Assembly: GCA_015058655.1 (NCBI GenBank)
Contig: SVBX01000018.1
Location: forward strand, 1-61,424
Direction: 5' to 3'
Length of the DNA: 61,424 bases
DNA from: Pseudoselenomonas ruminantium
GTDB taxonomy: Bacteria > Bacillota > Negativicutes > Selenomonadales > Selenomonadaceae
Below are positions 32,021 through 41,088 of this stretch, piece by piece (the first letter of the stretch is position 1; the number at the start of each line of letters is the position of its first letter). A program made the translations under genes and the position numbers. The notes beneath the pieces are model-generated. The model made no database searches and had not been told where the DNA came from. It worked only from the letters and a program-made list of their open reading frames with translations.

Positions 32021-32057
32021 AAAAGGCCTCCCGCAAGCCGGGAGGCCTTGATATTCA
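32021..32057 (-). terminator. terminator of AlbA_2 gene, identical to tRNA-Arg terminator
   Basis: 37 bp AAAAGGCCTCCCGCAAGCCG... with stem GGCCTCCCG/CGGGAGGCC and a T run on the minus strand. The same 37 bp recur exactly at 33833-33869, where they serve tRNA-Arg(CCT). Confidence 0.8.
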
Positions 32058-32094
32058 GTGGATTGCATAACAACAACCTAACATACTTGGCAAA

Positions 32095-32134
32095 CTTAGC
32101 AAACTTGGCAAACTCATTTGCCAAGTTTGCTAAG
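32095..32134. repeat. 40-bp perfect palindrome with 9-bp iterons
   Basis: 18-bp arms CTTAGCAAACTTGGCAAA and exact complement around a 4-nt CTCA centre. The left arm is itself built from tandem 9-mers (CAAACTTAG, CAAACTTGG, CAAACTCAT). Related ACTTGGCA words occur at about 32085 and 32194. It lies 3' of the AlbA_2 gene. Confidence 0.75.
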
Positions 32135-32193
32135 CTTCGATAATTCTCTGAAATGCCAAGGTTCTACTGGCACAAACTCGACGGAAGTCTTGC

Positions 32194-33696
32194 CTACTTG
32201 GCATGTAACTCGGCATCCTGCATCAGCATATATGTCTGCTTGGGATCATGCTTGCTACCATGACGTTTAATAAGGCCCTTGTCAAGCAGACTACTCAAGC
32301 GAACCGCTACCGTACGAGTAGCTTTGCCTGTAACCTTCTCCAGCTCTGCTCTGGTGACCTGCTGTCGGCTCCCCATAAAGGCCAATATCTCACGTTCCAA
32401 ATCATCCAAGTCCTGCCATGCAGCCCGGCCCACGGTCTCTACAGCCCTTTCCTGACGTCTTTGCTGTCTGACCTTGATATTGTTTTTGAGTGTCAGTTTT
32501 ACCGTAGCTCCGCCCGGTTCTGTGTACTCCGGCGGTTCGAGGAAGAATACCTCCATATCCGCGTAGATGCGTTTAACGCCTTCATTAAGTTCACGCACAT
32601 AGCCGAACTCAGTCAACACCCTGGCAATATGCATATTACGCGAAAAGCGCGTATAGCGGATATTATCCACTGTCACAATGTCAGGCAACCTTCCCGGACT
32701 CTGTATCTCCAGATGGTCATCATACATCGTCACGCGAATATAATCACCGCTCATCGCATACTCACGATGCGTTACGGCATTGATCAATCCCTCCTGCCAC
32801 GCAAACTCTGGGTACTCCGGCACCGTACGAAACTTGCCCGTGGACGGGTCCAGCGAAGTAAACTCTCTAAGCTGCGCGCCTACAACCTCCTGGGCCTTTT
32901 CTACCATCCTCAAGATAGGCAGATCAAGATTGATATCCTTGACCAGGTTCATTCGCGTCCCTGTCTCTGCCGTCTCGCCTTCATAGCGCAGAAAACGCAC
33001 ACGGCAGGTAGGACAGGAGCGCATGACATTCTTGGCAAACAGCAACACGGCCGCGTTGGTCAGACGCATTTCCCCGTGCCATTCCGTATAAAAGCCCCTT
33101 GCCTGCAAGACCTGCTCTGTCGGCAACTCCGCTGCGCCAATCCGTTCCTTATACCGCTCCAGCAGTTCCTCGTCCAAATCTTCCAGCTTCGCATCCAGAT
33201 TGCATTCATCCTCATAATGGCGCATTCCCTTGCTGTATTCCAGCCTGCGGATGTCCTCACCTTTGATTTCACGCGTCTTATCACCGATACGCAAGTACAC
33301 AGAGTCATTTTTCATGTAGATAAGTCTGTCCACACTGGCCTCGACATGGAGCAACAAGAGCCTGTCCGCCTCTCCCTGCTCATTGATTACCGGCAAAAAC
33401 TCTTCTCGCATTTGTGGCATTGGCTTGCAATAGTCCTTGGCCATGTTTAGGAATGCATTCAGCTTTTCAGCACCAGCTGCATTGACCCCCTCGATGCGGT
33501 GCGACTTATCGCTGATACCTATGACGATTACGCCTCCCTCAGCATTGGCAAATCCTGCCACCAAAGTTGCCAGCTTCGCAGGTTCTTTCTTTGCCGACTT
33601 GCGGTCAAAGTATTTATTTTCCGGCTCCGTGCCCATATATTGAAGCGTCAGCATTGGATTCAACTTCGATACCACGCCCTGCTTGCTATCTAACAT
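32194..33696 (-). CDS. AlbA_2 / HATPase / winged-helix transcriptional regulator
   Basis: 500 aa of the COG2865 type. The N-terminal Schlafen AlbA_2 domain (~15-140) has EPENKYFDRKSAK, LVAGFANAEGGVIVIGISD and VYLRIGDKTREI. A middle region leads to a HATPase_c_4 domain (~300-395) with LINAVTHREYAMSGDYIRV, IQSPGRLPD and a final ELNEGVKRIYADME motif. A C-terminal winged helix follows (~430-495). Such proteins are predicted ATP-dependent regulators, often in accessory regions; the target is unknown. Extended -10 promoter (TGG-TATACT near 33738) and AAGGTGG before the ATG. It is the only sizeable gene in the tRNA-bounded islet, pointing to lateral acquisition. Confidence 0.88.
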   Translation of the reverse strand: MLDSKQGVVSKLNPMLTLQYMGTEPENKYFDRKSAKKEPAKLATLVAGFANAEGGVIVIGISDKSHRIEGVNAAGAEKLNAFLNMAKDYCKPMPQMREEFLPVINEQGEADRLLLLHVEASVDRLIYMKNDSVYLRIGDKTREIKGEDIRRLEYSKGMRHYEDECNLDAKLEDLDEELLERYKERIGAAELPTEQVLQARGFYTEWHGEMRLTNAAVLLFAKNVMRSCPTCRVRFLRYEGETAETGTRMNLVKDINLDLPILRMVEKAQEVVGAQLREFTSLDPSTGKFRTVPEYPEFAWQEGLINAVTHREYAMSGDYIRVTMYDDHLEIQSPGRLPDIVTVDNIRYTRFSRNMHIARVLTEFGYVRELNEGVKRIYADMEVFFLEPPEYTEPGGATVKLTLKNNIKVRQQRRQERAVETVGRAAWQDLDDLEREILAFMGSRQQVTRAELEKVTGKATRTVAVRLSSLLDKGLIKRHGSKHDPKQTYMLMQDAELHAK

Positions 33697-33794
33697 TTAC
33701 AATCCACCTTCTGTATATACCTTTTGCTGACAGTATACCATATAAATCCCACGATTACATAGACAACATCGCACGTTTCCTGTTTGCTAGTTCA

Positions 33795-33816
33795 ATTGCC
33801 CGTTCCATATGAAATT
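33795..33816 (+). repeat. duplicated tRNA-Gly 3' end (attachment-site-like)
   Basis: 22 bp matching 31839-31860 (the last 13 nt of tRNA-Gly(CCC) plus 9 bp beyond) at 20 of 22 positions. A partial copy of a tRNA 3' end downstream of the intact tRNA is the usual trace of tRNA-targeted integration. Confidence 0.6.
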
Positions 33817-33832
33817 TCCGCAGCAATACATC

Positions 33833-33869
33833 AAAAGGCCTCCCGCAAGCCGGGAGGCCTTGATATTCA
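33833..33869 (-). terminator. tRNA-Arg(CCT) terminator
   Basis: Stem GGCCTCCCG/CGGGAGGCC with a T run on the minus strand, directly after tRNA-Arg. Exact duplicate of 32021-32057. Confidence 0.85.
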
Positions 33870-33871
33870 AA

Positions 33872-33948
33872 TGGTGCGACTGGGGCGATTCGAACGCCCG
33901 ACCCTTCGCTTAGGAGGCGAATGCTCTATCCAGCTGAGCTACAACCGC
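33872..33948 (-). tRNA. tRNA-Arg (CCT)
   Basis: 77 nt including encoded CCA. The acceptor stem is GCGGTTG/CAGTCGC and the anticodon loop CTCCTAA gives CCT. It forms the right boundary of the AlbA_2 islet. Confidence 0.93.
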
Positions 33949-33997
33949 ATGTGCATTATTTTAGCACATTGTAGCTGCAGATTCAAGGGATTTTTCT

Positions 33998-34969
33998 TCA
34001 CCCCTGGGCAACTGCTTCTCCTTCCACCTTTTCATCCCGCTTGACAAACCAGCCGGCCAGCAAGGTGCCGGAGATGGAATGCCAGGCGCAGGACACGGCG
34101 CAGGCGAGGGCTGCGTGGGGGTAGGCGGCGAAGTGGGCTACGGCCAGGCCCGTGGCCAGGCCTGCGTTCTGCACGCCTACCTCGATGGACAGGGTGCGGC
34201 ACTTGGCGGTGCCCATGCCTGTCAGGCGACCCAGGGAGTAGCCCAAGAGGTAGCCCACGCCATTGTGGGCCAGCACTGCCAGGAAGATGACCACGCCAGC
34301 GGTGAAGAAATTGCTGCCCTGCAGGGCGATGACGCCGCCTACGATAAGGGCCAGGCCGATAACTGCCACCGAGGGCATGACCTCCCGCACATCCTCCATG
34401 ACCTTGGCAGAGCCGTAGCGATAGTTCAGGAAAAAGCCCAGGAGCACAGGGGCAATGACAGATTCCAGGATGGTGACGAACATGCCTGCTGCCGGCACCT
34501 CAATGCGTTCCCCCGCAAGGAGCAGCACCATGGCAGGTGTCATAATGGGCGCCAGCAGCGTGGAAGCTGTGGTCATGCCCACGGAGAAGGGCACATCCCC
34601 CCGGCAGAGGAAACTCATGATATTGGAAGAAATCCCGCCGGGGCAGCAGCCCACCAGTATCAGGCCCACGGCAATCTCATCGGAAAGCCCCAGCCCCTTG
34701 GACAGGAAGTAGGCCGAGAAGGGCATGATGAGATACTGGGCCGCCGCGCCGATGAAGATGTCGAAGGGGCGGGCCGCCAAGACCTTGAAATCCTTCAGCG
34801 TAAGGGTCAGTCCCATGCTGAACATGATAATGAAGAGAATGATAATCTGATTAGTCCCTTTCACCCAGCCGAACAACTGCGGCATGAAGAAGGCAATAAT
34901 GGCTGCAATAATGACGAATACCGCCGTATGCGATGCCAAATACTGCGCTGCCTGTTTCATTCTCTCCAT
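33998..34969 (-). CDS. bile acid:sodium symporter (BASS) family transporter
   Basis: 323-aa inner-membrane transporter with nine to ten predicted spans. Family landmarks are FSMGLTLTLKDF near the second span, VGCCPGGISSNIMSFLCRGDV (the conserved sodium-site region, ~107-127), and SIEVGVQNAGLATGLA in the C-terminal half. Bacterial BASS proteins import organic anions such as bile acids, pantoate or 2-keto acids with sodium; the substrate here is not apparent. The start at 34969 has GGAGGG 7 nt upstream; the longer frame lacks one. Single gene with a strong promoter. Confidence 0.9.
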   Translation of the reverse strand: MERMKQAAQYLASHTAVFVIIAAIIAFFMPQLFGWVKGTNQIIILFIIMFSMGLTLTLKDFKVLAARPFDIFIGAAAQYLIMPFSAYFLSKGLGLSDEIAVGLILVGCCPGGISSNIMSFLCRGDVPFSVGMTTASTLLAPIMTPAMVLLLAGERIEVPAAGMFVTILESVIAPVLLGFFLNYRYGSAKVMEDVREVMPSVAVIGLALIVGGVIALQGSNFFTAGVVIFLAVLAHNGVGYLLGYSLGRLTGMGTAKCRTLSIEVGVQNAGLATGLAVAHFAAYPHAALACAVSCAWHSISGTLLAGWFVKRDEKVEGEAVAQG

Positions 34970-34999
34970 AATGAATCCCTCCAAGATGTTTTTCATACA

Positions 35000-35058
35000 A
35001 GGACATATATTTGTCCTGCGATGCTTTGTATCATACACCTCACATGTAACTTTGTCAA
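35000..35058 (-). promoter_or_regulatory. BASS transporter promoter
   Basis: Minus-strand TTGACA (35053-35058), 17-bp spacer, TATGAT (35030-35035), about 60 nt before the start. In the leader a small dyad AGGACA-N6-TGTCCT (35000-35017) could be an operator. Confidence 0.75.
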
Positions 35059-35121
35059 CTCATTTGTGCAAATAAACCGTACAATTGCAACAAAGCTTAC
35101 CGGACACCTTACGGTGTCCAC

Positions 35122-35176
35122 ACGCCCTTGCACGAATACTAAACTCCCGCTGCGCCTTCGGCTTGCACTCGTTAAG
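35122..35176 (-). repeat. 55-bp repeat F, copy 2
   Basis: 45 of 55 positions match 21969-22023. It is preceded by the hairpin GGACACC-tta-cGGTGTCC (about 35102-35119) and runs straight into repeat A1. The 415-bp interval 34970-35384 holds only this, the BASS promoter, repeat A1 and a terminator. Confidence 0.5.
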
Positions 35177-35333
35177 GAACTGGCAAGAAATAAATTGAGC
35201 ATAATGCGAAGGATTAGTTTGGCTAGACAAGGCGGAGGAAGGAGGCATAGCGGTGCTATGTCGACTGACGACAATGCAGTATAGACGAACTAAGACAAGC
35301 AGAATGCTTAATTTATTTCTGAACAGTTCCTAA
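35174..35333. repeat. ~160-bp imperfect palindrome, family A copy 1
   Basis: Outer arms TTAAGGAACTG / CAGTTCCTAA, then AAATAAATT / AATTTATTT. The central block GGCGGAGGAAGGAGGCATAG continues as CGGTGCTATG..CGACTGACGACAA. The central block is nearly identical in copy 2 (44088-44246), while the arms vary but stay paired. No open frame. It is transposon-like in layout (MITE). Confidence 0.75.
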
Positions 35334-35345
35334 GTGTTCGTAGCA

Positions 35346-35372
35346 AAAAGAGGGAGGCATGCGCCTCCCCCT
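35346..35372 (-). terminator. terminator of chemoreceptor gene
   Basis: Minus-strand hairpin GGGGGAGGC-gcat-GCCTCCC followed by TCTTTTT, 12 bp past the stop. Confidence 0.85.
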
Positions 35373-35384
35373 GGGATAATTTTC

Positions 35385-37433
35385 TTATTTGACCTTGAAC
35401 TTCTGAACTTCGTTCTGCAAGTCCGTAGCCATCTCTGCCAAGCTCCGGCTGGCGTTGGCGATTTCCTGCACAGAAGCGCTCTGCTCCTCCGTGGCGGCGG
35501 AAACTGTCTCGGATTCCTCGGCAGCGCTGTGGCTGGCGGCATCTATGGTGCGGACATGGCCCACGATTTCTTCGCCGTTCTTGGCCATGCCGGTGATGTC
35601 GGCGCTGATGCCCTGGATCTGGCCGGACACATTCTCTACCAGCTCGATGATGCGACGGAAAGAATCCCCCATGGAAATGATGTTGGCGGCACCCTTCTGC
35701 ACTTCGGCGCTGCCCGCTTCCATGCCGCTGATGGCGTTGTTGATATCGTCACCTACAGCCTTCAGCAAGTCGGCAATCTGCTGGGCAGCCTCCCGGGAGG
35801 ACTCAGCCAGCTTGCGGACTTCCTCTGCTACCACTGCAAAGCCGCGGCCCTGCTCGCCTGCCCGGGCGGCCTCGATGGCTGCATTCAGGGACAGGAGGTT
35901 GGTCTGCTCGGCGATGCCCGTGATGGTTTCCACGATAGCCACGATCTCGGAGGAACGCTCGCCCAAGGCCTTGACCACTTTCATGGACTCCAGGCTGCTG
36001 GCCTCGATATGCTTGATCTGGGTGATGGCCTCTTCCAAGGTTCTGCCGCCGTCACGGGCGATTTCTGCTGCCTGACGGCCTTCGCCGGCTGCCACATTGG
36101 CTTCCCCGGACACGGTCTGGATAGTGCCGCTGAGGCGCTCGATGGCCTCGGTGGTGGAGCTCACGGCTCCCAGCTGCTCATTGGTGCCCTGCGCCACCCG
36201 CACGATGGAGTTGGCCACCTGGTCAGAGGCCTGGGCGGACTGCTCGGTAGTGGCATTGAGCTCCTCAGAAGCTGCCGCCAAGCTCTGGGAAATATCATGG
36301 ACGGAAAGCATGACCTTGGCCACGCTCTTGCGCATCTCGCGCAAAGCCCTGGCCAGCTGTCCCAGCTCGTTCTCGGTGCTGACCTTGGCCGGACGGTCGC
36401 GGAAGTCGCCGGAAGCCAGGAGCTGCAGCTCCGATACCATAGCTCCCAGCGGAGCCATGACCTTGTTGATGGTCATGACGATACCCAGGGAAATGCCCAC
36501 GATAATCAGGAGAGCCAGACCTGCCACAATCTTCAGCAAGCTGTAGACAGGGGCAAAGAGCTCGTCTTCATGGGCAATGGCCGCCATGCCCCAGCCCGTA
36601 GCCTTGACGGGGGCATAGAAGGCAATGAGATCAGCCCCGTCGGCGCGGGTGAACTTCATGAACCCCGCCTGACCAGAGAGCATCTTCTGCCCCAGTTCCT
36701 TCATGGCAGGGTCCTCGTCCTCGGTAATCTTCTTCTTCATGATGGCTTCTTCATCAGGATTGACAATGTAGGTGCCTTCTTTGGATACCAGCAGGCTGTA
36801 ACCCTCATTGCCGATCTTGAATTCGCCCACCTTCTCCCGGACAGCGTCCACATAGATGGCTGCCAGCACCATGCCCACATTCTGGCCGGAGGGATTCTTG
36901 GCCAGGGCGATGGAGTTCACGATGATCTTGCCCGTAGCCTGGGAAATGACGGGAGGAGCCACGAAGGAATCCTTCTCACCCTTCATGGTTTCCTTATACC
37001 AGGCCTTGTCGGCGTTGTGCATCTCCTTGTAGCCGGACTTGGTCCAGCCGTGGAGCAGGCCGGAACCGTCAAAGGGGCCCCAGCTCACGCTGTCGTAGAC
37101 ACCGGGATAGATTTTTTCCATGAGCTTCAGGCGCAGCTCGTTGTTGGCGATCAGCTCCGCCTGACTGCCTGGCAGCCCCCGGGCCGCCAAGGAATTGGCA
37201 GTCATCTGGGTTTCCAGCATGCGGGCATCGAACCAGTCGGAGACGCCGTCTGCCACCTCAGAGGTGGTCTTCAGTGAGCTGGACTCCAGCTGCTCCTCAA
37301 AGGCCGAACTGGTGAATTTGAAAATAACCCCTGCCAAAACCAGCAAGCCAATGATAACCACAGGCAGCACAAAGGCCAGGATTTCGGCCTTCACCGTCCT
37401 GCCCCCCTCCAGGGGATTGAAATTTACAGCCAT
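35385..37433 (-). CDS. methyl-accepting chemotaxis protein with dCache sensor
   Basis: 682-aa transmembrane chemoreceptor. Membrane span 1 (~18-40), a large extracellular dCache_1-type double sensor (~45-285, including [16 protein letters not shown] and [15 protein letters not shown]), span 2 (~300-320), HAMP, and a cytoplasmic signalling domain. The conserved hairpin tip [20 protein letters not shown] is at ~515-550, giving CheA/CheW contact. No C-terminal CheR-binding pentapeptide. The ligand is unknown; dCache receptors often sense amino acids or organic acids, and aspartase lies next door. GGAGG precedes the ATG. Confidence 0.93.
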   Translation of the reverse strand: MAVNFNPLEGGRTVKAEILAFVLPVVIIGLLVLAGVIFKFTSSAFEEQLESSSLKTTSEVADGVSDWFDARMLETQMTANSLAARGLPGSQAELIANNELRLKLMEKIYPGVYDSVSWGPFDGSGLLHGWTKSGYKEMHNADKAWYKETMKGEKDSFVAPPVISQATGKIIVNSIALAKNPSGQNVGMVLAAIYVDAVREKVGEFKIGNEGYSLLVSKEGTYIVNPDEEAIMKKKITEDEDPAMKELGQKMLSGQAGFMKFTRADGADLIAFYAPVKATGWGMAAIAHEDELFAPVYSLLKIVAGLALLIIVGISLGIVMTINKVMAPLGAMVSELQLLASGDFRDRPAKVSTENELGQLARALREMRKSVAKVMLSVHDISQSLAAASEELNATTEQSAQASDQVANSIVRVAQGTNEQLGAVSSTTEAIERLSGTIQTVSGEANVAAGEGRQAAEIARDGGRTLEEAITQIKHIEASSLESMKVVKALGERSSEIVAIVETITGIAEQTNLLSLNAAIEAARAGEQGRGFAVVAEEVRKLAESSREAAQQIADLLKAVGDDINNAISGMEAGSAEVQKGAANIISMGDSFRRIIELVENVSGQIQGISADITGMAKNGEEIVGHVRTIDAASHSAAEESETVSAATEEQSASVQEIANASRSLAEMATDLQNEVQKFKVK

Positions 37434-37548
37434 GGAAATTCCTCCTTGAGTATATTTGAACTTTCGGAATCAAAACACAACTTATATCAGTGATATTATT
37501 CGCACCTTGCACAAAAAAACCTGCCACGCCAGGATATTTTTTCATGAG

Positions 37549-37579
37549 GAAAGCACCCTGCCGTGACGGGCAGGGTGCC
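37549..37579 (-). terminator. aspA terminator
   Basis: Minus-strand hairpin GCACCCTGCC-cgtca-cGGCAGGGTGC followed by TTTCC, about 35 bp past the aspA stop. Confidence 0.8.
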
Positions 37580-37612
37580 ATAGGTAGCTTGGAATCCAGT
37601 CTTGGGAAATGA

Positions 37613-39019
37613 CTATTTCTTCAGCAGGTCGCCGCCGGCGATGCCCGGAGTGGTCATCTGCTCGGGGGACAGCACATGCTCCATATACTCCTTGGTGAGC
37701 CAGCCCTTTTCCAGGATAACCTCCTTGATGGGCTTGCCGGTGAGATAGGCTTCCTTGGCCAGGGCGGCGCTCTTTTCATAGCCGATATGGGGCAGCAGGG
37801 CGGTGACGGTGCCCACAGCGCCGCCAAGCCATTTGTGGCACTGCTCCCTGTTGGGCTCGATATCGACGAGGAGCTTGTCCACGAAGGTGTTCACCGCATT
37901 GGTCATGTAGTTCAGGGAGTTGAACATATTGAAGGCCATGACAGGCTCCATGACATTCAGCTCGAACTGCCCGTTCTCCACCCCCAGAGTCAGGGCCAGG
38001 TCATTGCCTATCACCTGATAGCAGGCCTGGTCCAGCACCTCGGCAATGACGGGATTCACCTTGCCGGGCATGATGGAAGACCCCGGCTGGCGCTGGGGCA
38101 GCTTCAGCTCATTCAGGCCGCAGCGGGGGCCTGAGGCCATGAGACGGAAATCATTGGCCATCTTGATGAGGGTCAAGGCAGTGACCTTCATGGCGCCGGA
38201 AAAATCCGCAAAACCATCGGTGTTGTTGGTGGCATCGATGATATCGTCAGCGGTGACATAGGTATCGCCGGTGACCTCAGACAGGGTCTTGGCCACGGCC
38301 TTGATGTACTCAGGCTCTGCATTGAGGCCTGTGCCTACGGCGGTGCCTCCCATATTCATGGTACGCAGCCCCTGCATGGCAGTCTCGATGCGGCGCGCCC
38401 CACGGCGCACAGAAGAAGCGTACATGCCCATTTCCTGCCCCAGGGTGATAGGCACCGCATCCTGCAGGTGGGTGCGCCCCATCTTCAGGATATCTTTGAA
38501 CTCAAAGGCTTTCTTGTCCAGCTCGTCAGCCAGGCGGTTCAAGGCAGCCACCAGCTTCTTGCCCTTGTAGTTGGCGCAGACCTTGATGCCCGTGGGGAAG
38601 GAATCATTGGTGGACTGGGCCATATTGGCATGGTTGTTGGGAGAAATGATGTCATAGCTCCCCTTGGCTTCTCCCTTCAGTTCCAAAGCGCGGTTGCAGA
38701 GGACTTCGTTCACATTCATATTTATGGAAGTACCGGCACCGCCCTGAATGGGATCCAGAGGAAACTGGTCCAGCAGCTTGCCAGCGATGATCTCATCGGC
38801 AGCTTGCACCAACAAATCGCCGATTTCCTTGGAGAGGCGCCCTGTGGACATATTGGCCAGAGCTGCAGCCTTCTTCACCATGGCCATAGCCTGGACGAAT
38901 TCCGGGTCGATGGTCTGGCCGGTGATGTGGAAATTTTCCTTGCCGCGCATGGTCTGCACGCCGTAGTAAACCTCATCCGGTACCTGCATCTCTCCCAGGA
39001 AATCATGCTCTATTCTCAT
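37613..39019 (-). CDS. aspA: aspartate ammonia-lyase
   Basis: Reversibly splits L-aspartate into fumarate and ammonia, feeding fumarate to anaerobic respiration. 468 aa. The N-terminus MRIEHDFLGEMQVPDE is aspartase-like rather than fumarase-like. Further superfamily motifs are STNDSFPTG, MGRTHLQDAVP and the flexible signature loop GSSIMPGKVNPV with its catalytic serine. The ATG at 39019 begins the conserved sequence; the longer frame adds 11 unlikely residues. Own promoter and terminator. It sits between two chemoreceptor genes. Confidence 0.93.
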   Translation of the reverse strand: MRIEHDFLGEMQVPDEVYYGVQTMRGKENFHITGQTIDPEFVQAMAMVKKAAALANMSTGRLSKEIGDLLVQAADEIIAGKLLDQFPLDPIQGGAGTSINMNVNEVLCNRALELKGEAKGSYDIISPNNHANMAQSTNDSFPTGIKVCANYKGKKLVAALNRLADELDKKAFEFKDILKMGRTHLQDAVPITLGQEMGMYASSVRRGARRIETAMQGLRTMNMGGTAVGTGLNAEPEYIKAVAKTLSEVTGDTYVTADDIIDATNNTDGFADFSGAMKVTALTLIKMANDFRLMASGPRCGLNELKLPQRQPGSSIMPGKVNPVIAEVLDQACYQVIGNDLALTLGVENGQFELNVMEPVMAFNMFNSLNYMTNAVNTFVDKLLVDIEPNREQCHKWLGGAVGTVTALLPHIGYEKSAALAKEAYLTGKPIKEVILEKGWLTKEYMEHVLSPEQMTTPGIAGGDLLKK

Positions 39020-39075
39020 TGCTGTCCACTTTCCTTTCTCAACAAAACACACAGCACTTTCTTAGCTTTGGTCAG

Positions 39076-39104
39076 ATTGTATCATGTATACAAAATACAG
39101 TCAA
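39076..39104 (-). promoter_or_regulatory. aspA promoter
   Basis: Minus-strand TTGACT (39099-39104), 17-bp spacer, TACAAT (39076-39081), about 57 nt upstream of the start. Confidence 0.75.
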
Positions 39105-39141
39105 GTACATTTTGCAGATTTTGTCTATTCACAAAGCACAC

Positions 39142-39171
39142 AAAAAGCTCCGGTACCTTGCCCGGAGCTTT
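39142..39171 (-). terminator. terminator of second chemoreceptor gene
   Basis: Minus-strand hairpin AAAGCTCCGG-gcaaggta-CCGGAGCTTTTT, about 20 bp past the stop codon. Confidence 0.85.
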
Positions 39172-39190
39172 CGTGTGCTTGTATTTGGTC

Positions 39191-40876
39191 TCACACCTTG
39201 AACTTCTTCACTTCATCCTGCATATTCTGAGCCATGGAAGCCAGCTGATGGCTGGAGTCAGTCACTTCGTGCATAGTGGCGCTCTGCTGCTCGGTGGCAG
39301 CGGAGATGTTCTCGGACTCCTGCTCGAACTTCTTGCTCTGGTTCTGCAAATCTGTCATAGAGCCCAGGATATGCTTGCTGGTATCCTCCACCACCTGGAT
39401 ATGCCTCAGGGATTCTTTGATATGATTGTCCAGGAGGTTCACCTGCTGCTCTATCTCCCGGAAAGCCTCGCCGGTGGAAGCCACAGCAGCGGCTCCCTCG
39501 GAGACATTGCGGTTCCCTTCCTCGATGGCGCTGACCGCCTCCCTGGTATCATTCTGTATGGCCACGATGAGATTCGAGATATTGCCGGCGGCTGCGCTGG
39601 ACTGCTCGGCCAGCTTCCTTACCTCGTCTGCCACTACGGAGAAACCGCGCCCTGCCTCGCCAGCCCGGGCGGCTTCGATGGCTGCATTCAAGGCCAGCAG
39701 GTTAGTCTGGGCAGAGATATTGGAAATGGTGTCCACGATTTCTCCGATTTCGTCCGAACGCTTGCCCAGGGATTCCACCACCTGGGCGGAGCTTGCCACC
39801 TGGCTGGCAATCTGCTGTATCTGGGCCACTGCCTGGTCCACGGACTGTCCGCCCACTCTGGCCCGCTCGCGGCTCTGCTTGGAAGCCTCCCGCATGGTCC
39901 TGGCGCTGTCCGCCAAGGCCACCACCTTCTCAGACATTTCCCTTGCCTCTGCCTCCACCTGGCCGATAACCTCAGCCTGATTAGCCGCCCCCCGGCTCAA
40001 AGTGACAGTGCTTTCTGCCACGCTGTTCACCGTTTCCGCCGTCTGCATGGCGCTGGCAGTCAGTTCCTCAGCGGCAGTAGAAACAGTCTGGGCAGAATCC
40101 GTCACATTCCCGATGAGATTTCTCAGCTTTTTCTGCATATTGTTGCCGCACTGAGCCAGCTTGCCGATTTCATCATCCGATTCCACAGCCACCGGCGCTC
40201 CCGTAAGGTCGCCTTCGGCAATGCGTTCCATGCCTGCAGTAAGGGCCATCATGGGCCGGAGAGCCCTGCCCACCACCACATAGGAAAGGACGCCCGCGAT
40301 TATCATGATAAGCAGCATGGCCACAACCACCGAAGTCATGAAACTGCTGCGTATGCCGTCAAACTCGCTGTTGGAAAGCCCCACGAAGAGCATGCCGATG
40401 ATCTGCCCGCTGCTGTCCTTGATGGGTTCATAGGCGCTCTGGAATTCCTCTCCCAGCACATTTGCCGGCCCCACAAAAAGCTCACCCTTTTTCAGCACTG
40501 CCTCGGCTACAGGCGCCGAGCACTTGGTGCCCACTGCCCTGCCGCCGCCCTCTCCCTTGACGGTGGTGGCAATGCGGGTGTCCCCCAGGAAGAAGGTCAC
40601 ATGGCCCTTGCAAACCTTTCCCAGCGAATCTACCAGGTCCTCAGCTCCATTGACCTTGTAATCTCCCTTGTAAAGCTCGTTCCCCTTCACCTGCCACGCA
40701 CCGGGATGGCGATGCTCCATAACCTCCTGGAAGGCTACTGCATTGGAATAAGCCTTCATCTGCAAGGCCTCGTCAAAGCCTTCGTCAGCGCTGCGGTAGC
40801 CCAGCACCCCCATGCAGACGCAGGCCACCACGATAAACAGGTCCAGGAGAATTATGGCTTTGGTTTGAAGTTTCAT
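39191..40876 (-). CDS. methyl-accepting chemotaxis protein with single Cache sensor
   Basis: 561 aa. Span 1 (~8-27), a Cache_3-Cache_2-type periplasmic sensor (~35-175) with [32 protein letters not shown] and IGMLFVGLS, span 2 (~188-210), HAMP (with [18 protein letters not shown]), and a signalling domain with hairpin tip [20 protein letters not shown] at ~390-425. The ligand is unknown; related sensors bind small carboxylates. Its HAMP-to-tip length is close to that of the first receptor, but the sensor domains are unrelated, so the two likely sense different compounds. Confidence 0.92.
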   Translation of the reverse strand: MKLQTKAIILLDLFIVVACVCMGVLGYRSADEGFDEALQMKAYSNAVAFQEVMEHRHPGAWQVKGNELYKGDYKVNGAEDLVDSLGKVCKGHVTFFLGDTRIATTVKGEGGGRAVGTKCSAPVAEAVLKKGELFVGPANVLGEEFQSAYEPIKDSSGQIIGMLFVGLSNSEFDGIRSSFMTSVVVAMLLIMIIAGVLSYVVVGRALRPMMALTAGMERIAEGDLTGAPVAVESDDEIGKLAQCGNNMQKKLRNLIGNVTDSAQTVSTAAEELTASAMQTAETVNSVAESTVTLSRGAANQAEVIGQVEAEAREMSEKVVALADSARTMREASKQSRERARVGGQSVDQAVAQIQQIASQVASSAQVVESLGKRSDEIGEIVDTISNISAQTNLLALNAAIEAARAGEAGRGFSVVADEVRKLAEQSSAAAGNISNLIVAIQNDTREAVSAIEEGNRNVSEGAAAVASTGEAFREIEQQVNLLDNHIKESLRHIQVVEDTSKHILGSMTDLQNQSKKFEQESENISAATEQQSATMHEVTDSSHQLASMAQNMQDEVKKFKV

Positions 40877-40990
40877 AAAAATACCTCTTTCCCAAAATTA
40901 AAAATTTTCTGCAGGGAATACGCATTCCATGGCTTACTTCCCTGGAAAAGTCATTGTCCTTTTCATTTTGCGGGAACCTCCCTAGATACG

Positions 40991-41036
40991 AAAAGTTCGA
41001 CCCTCCCAGCTTTTTTCCTGCCCAGGGTCGAACTTT
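40991..41036 (-). terminator. purA terminator
   Basis: Minus-strand hairpin AAAGTTCGACCCT / AGGGTCGAACTTTT with a ~20-nt loop, about 50 bp after the purA stop. Confidence 0.8.
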
Positions 41037-41088
41037 CATTAAATGTATATTAAATTCTTCTTTGAGAGCGAAGCTCTTGCCAAGTAAA

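Noticed and set aside
31859..32124. Minus-strand integrase fragment beside tRNA-Gly
   Set aside because: Minus-strand frames there run through the tRNA and terminators and show no recombinase motifs.
32085..32200. CRISPR-like array near the AlbA_2 gene
   Set aside because: The 9-bp repeats are too short and contiguous, with no spacers and no cas genes.
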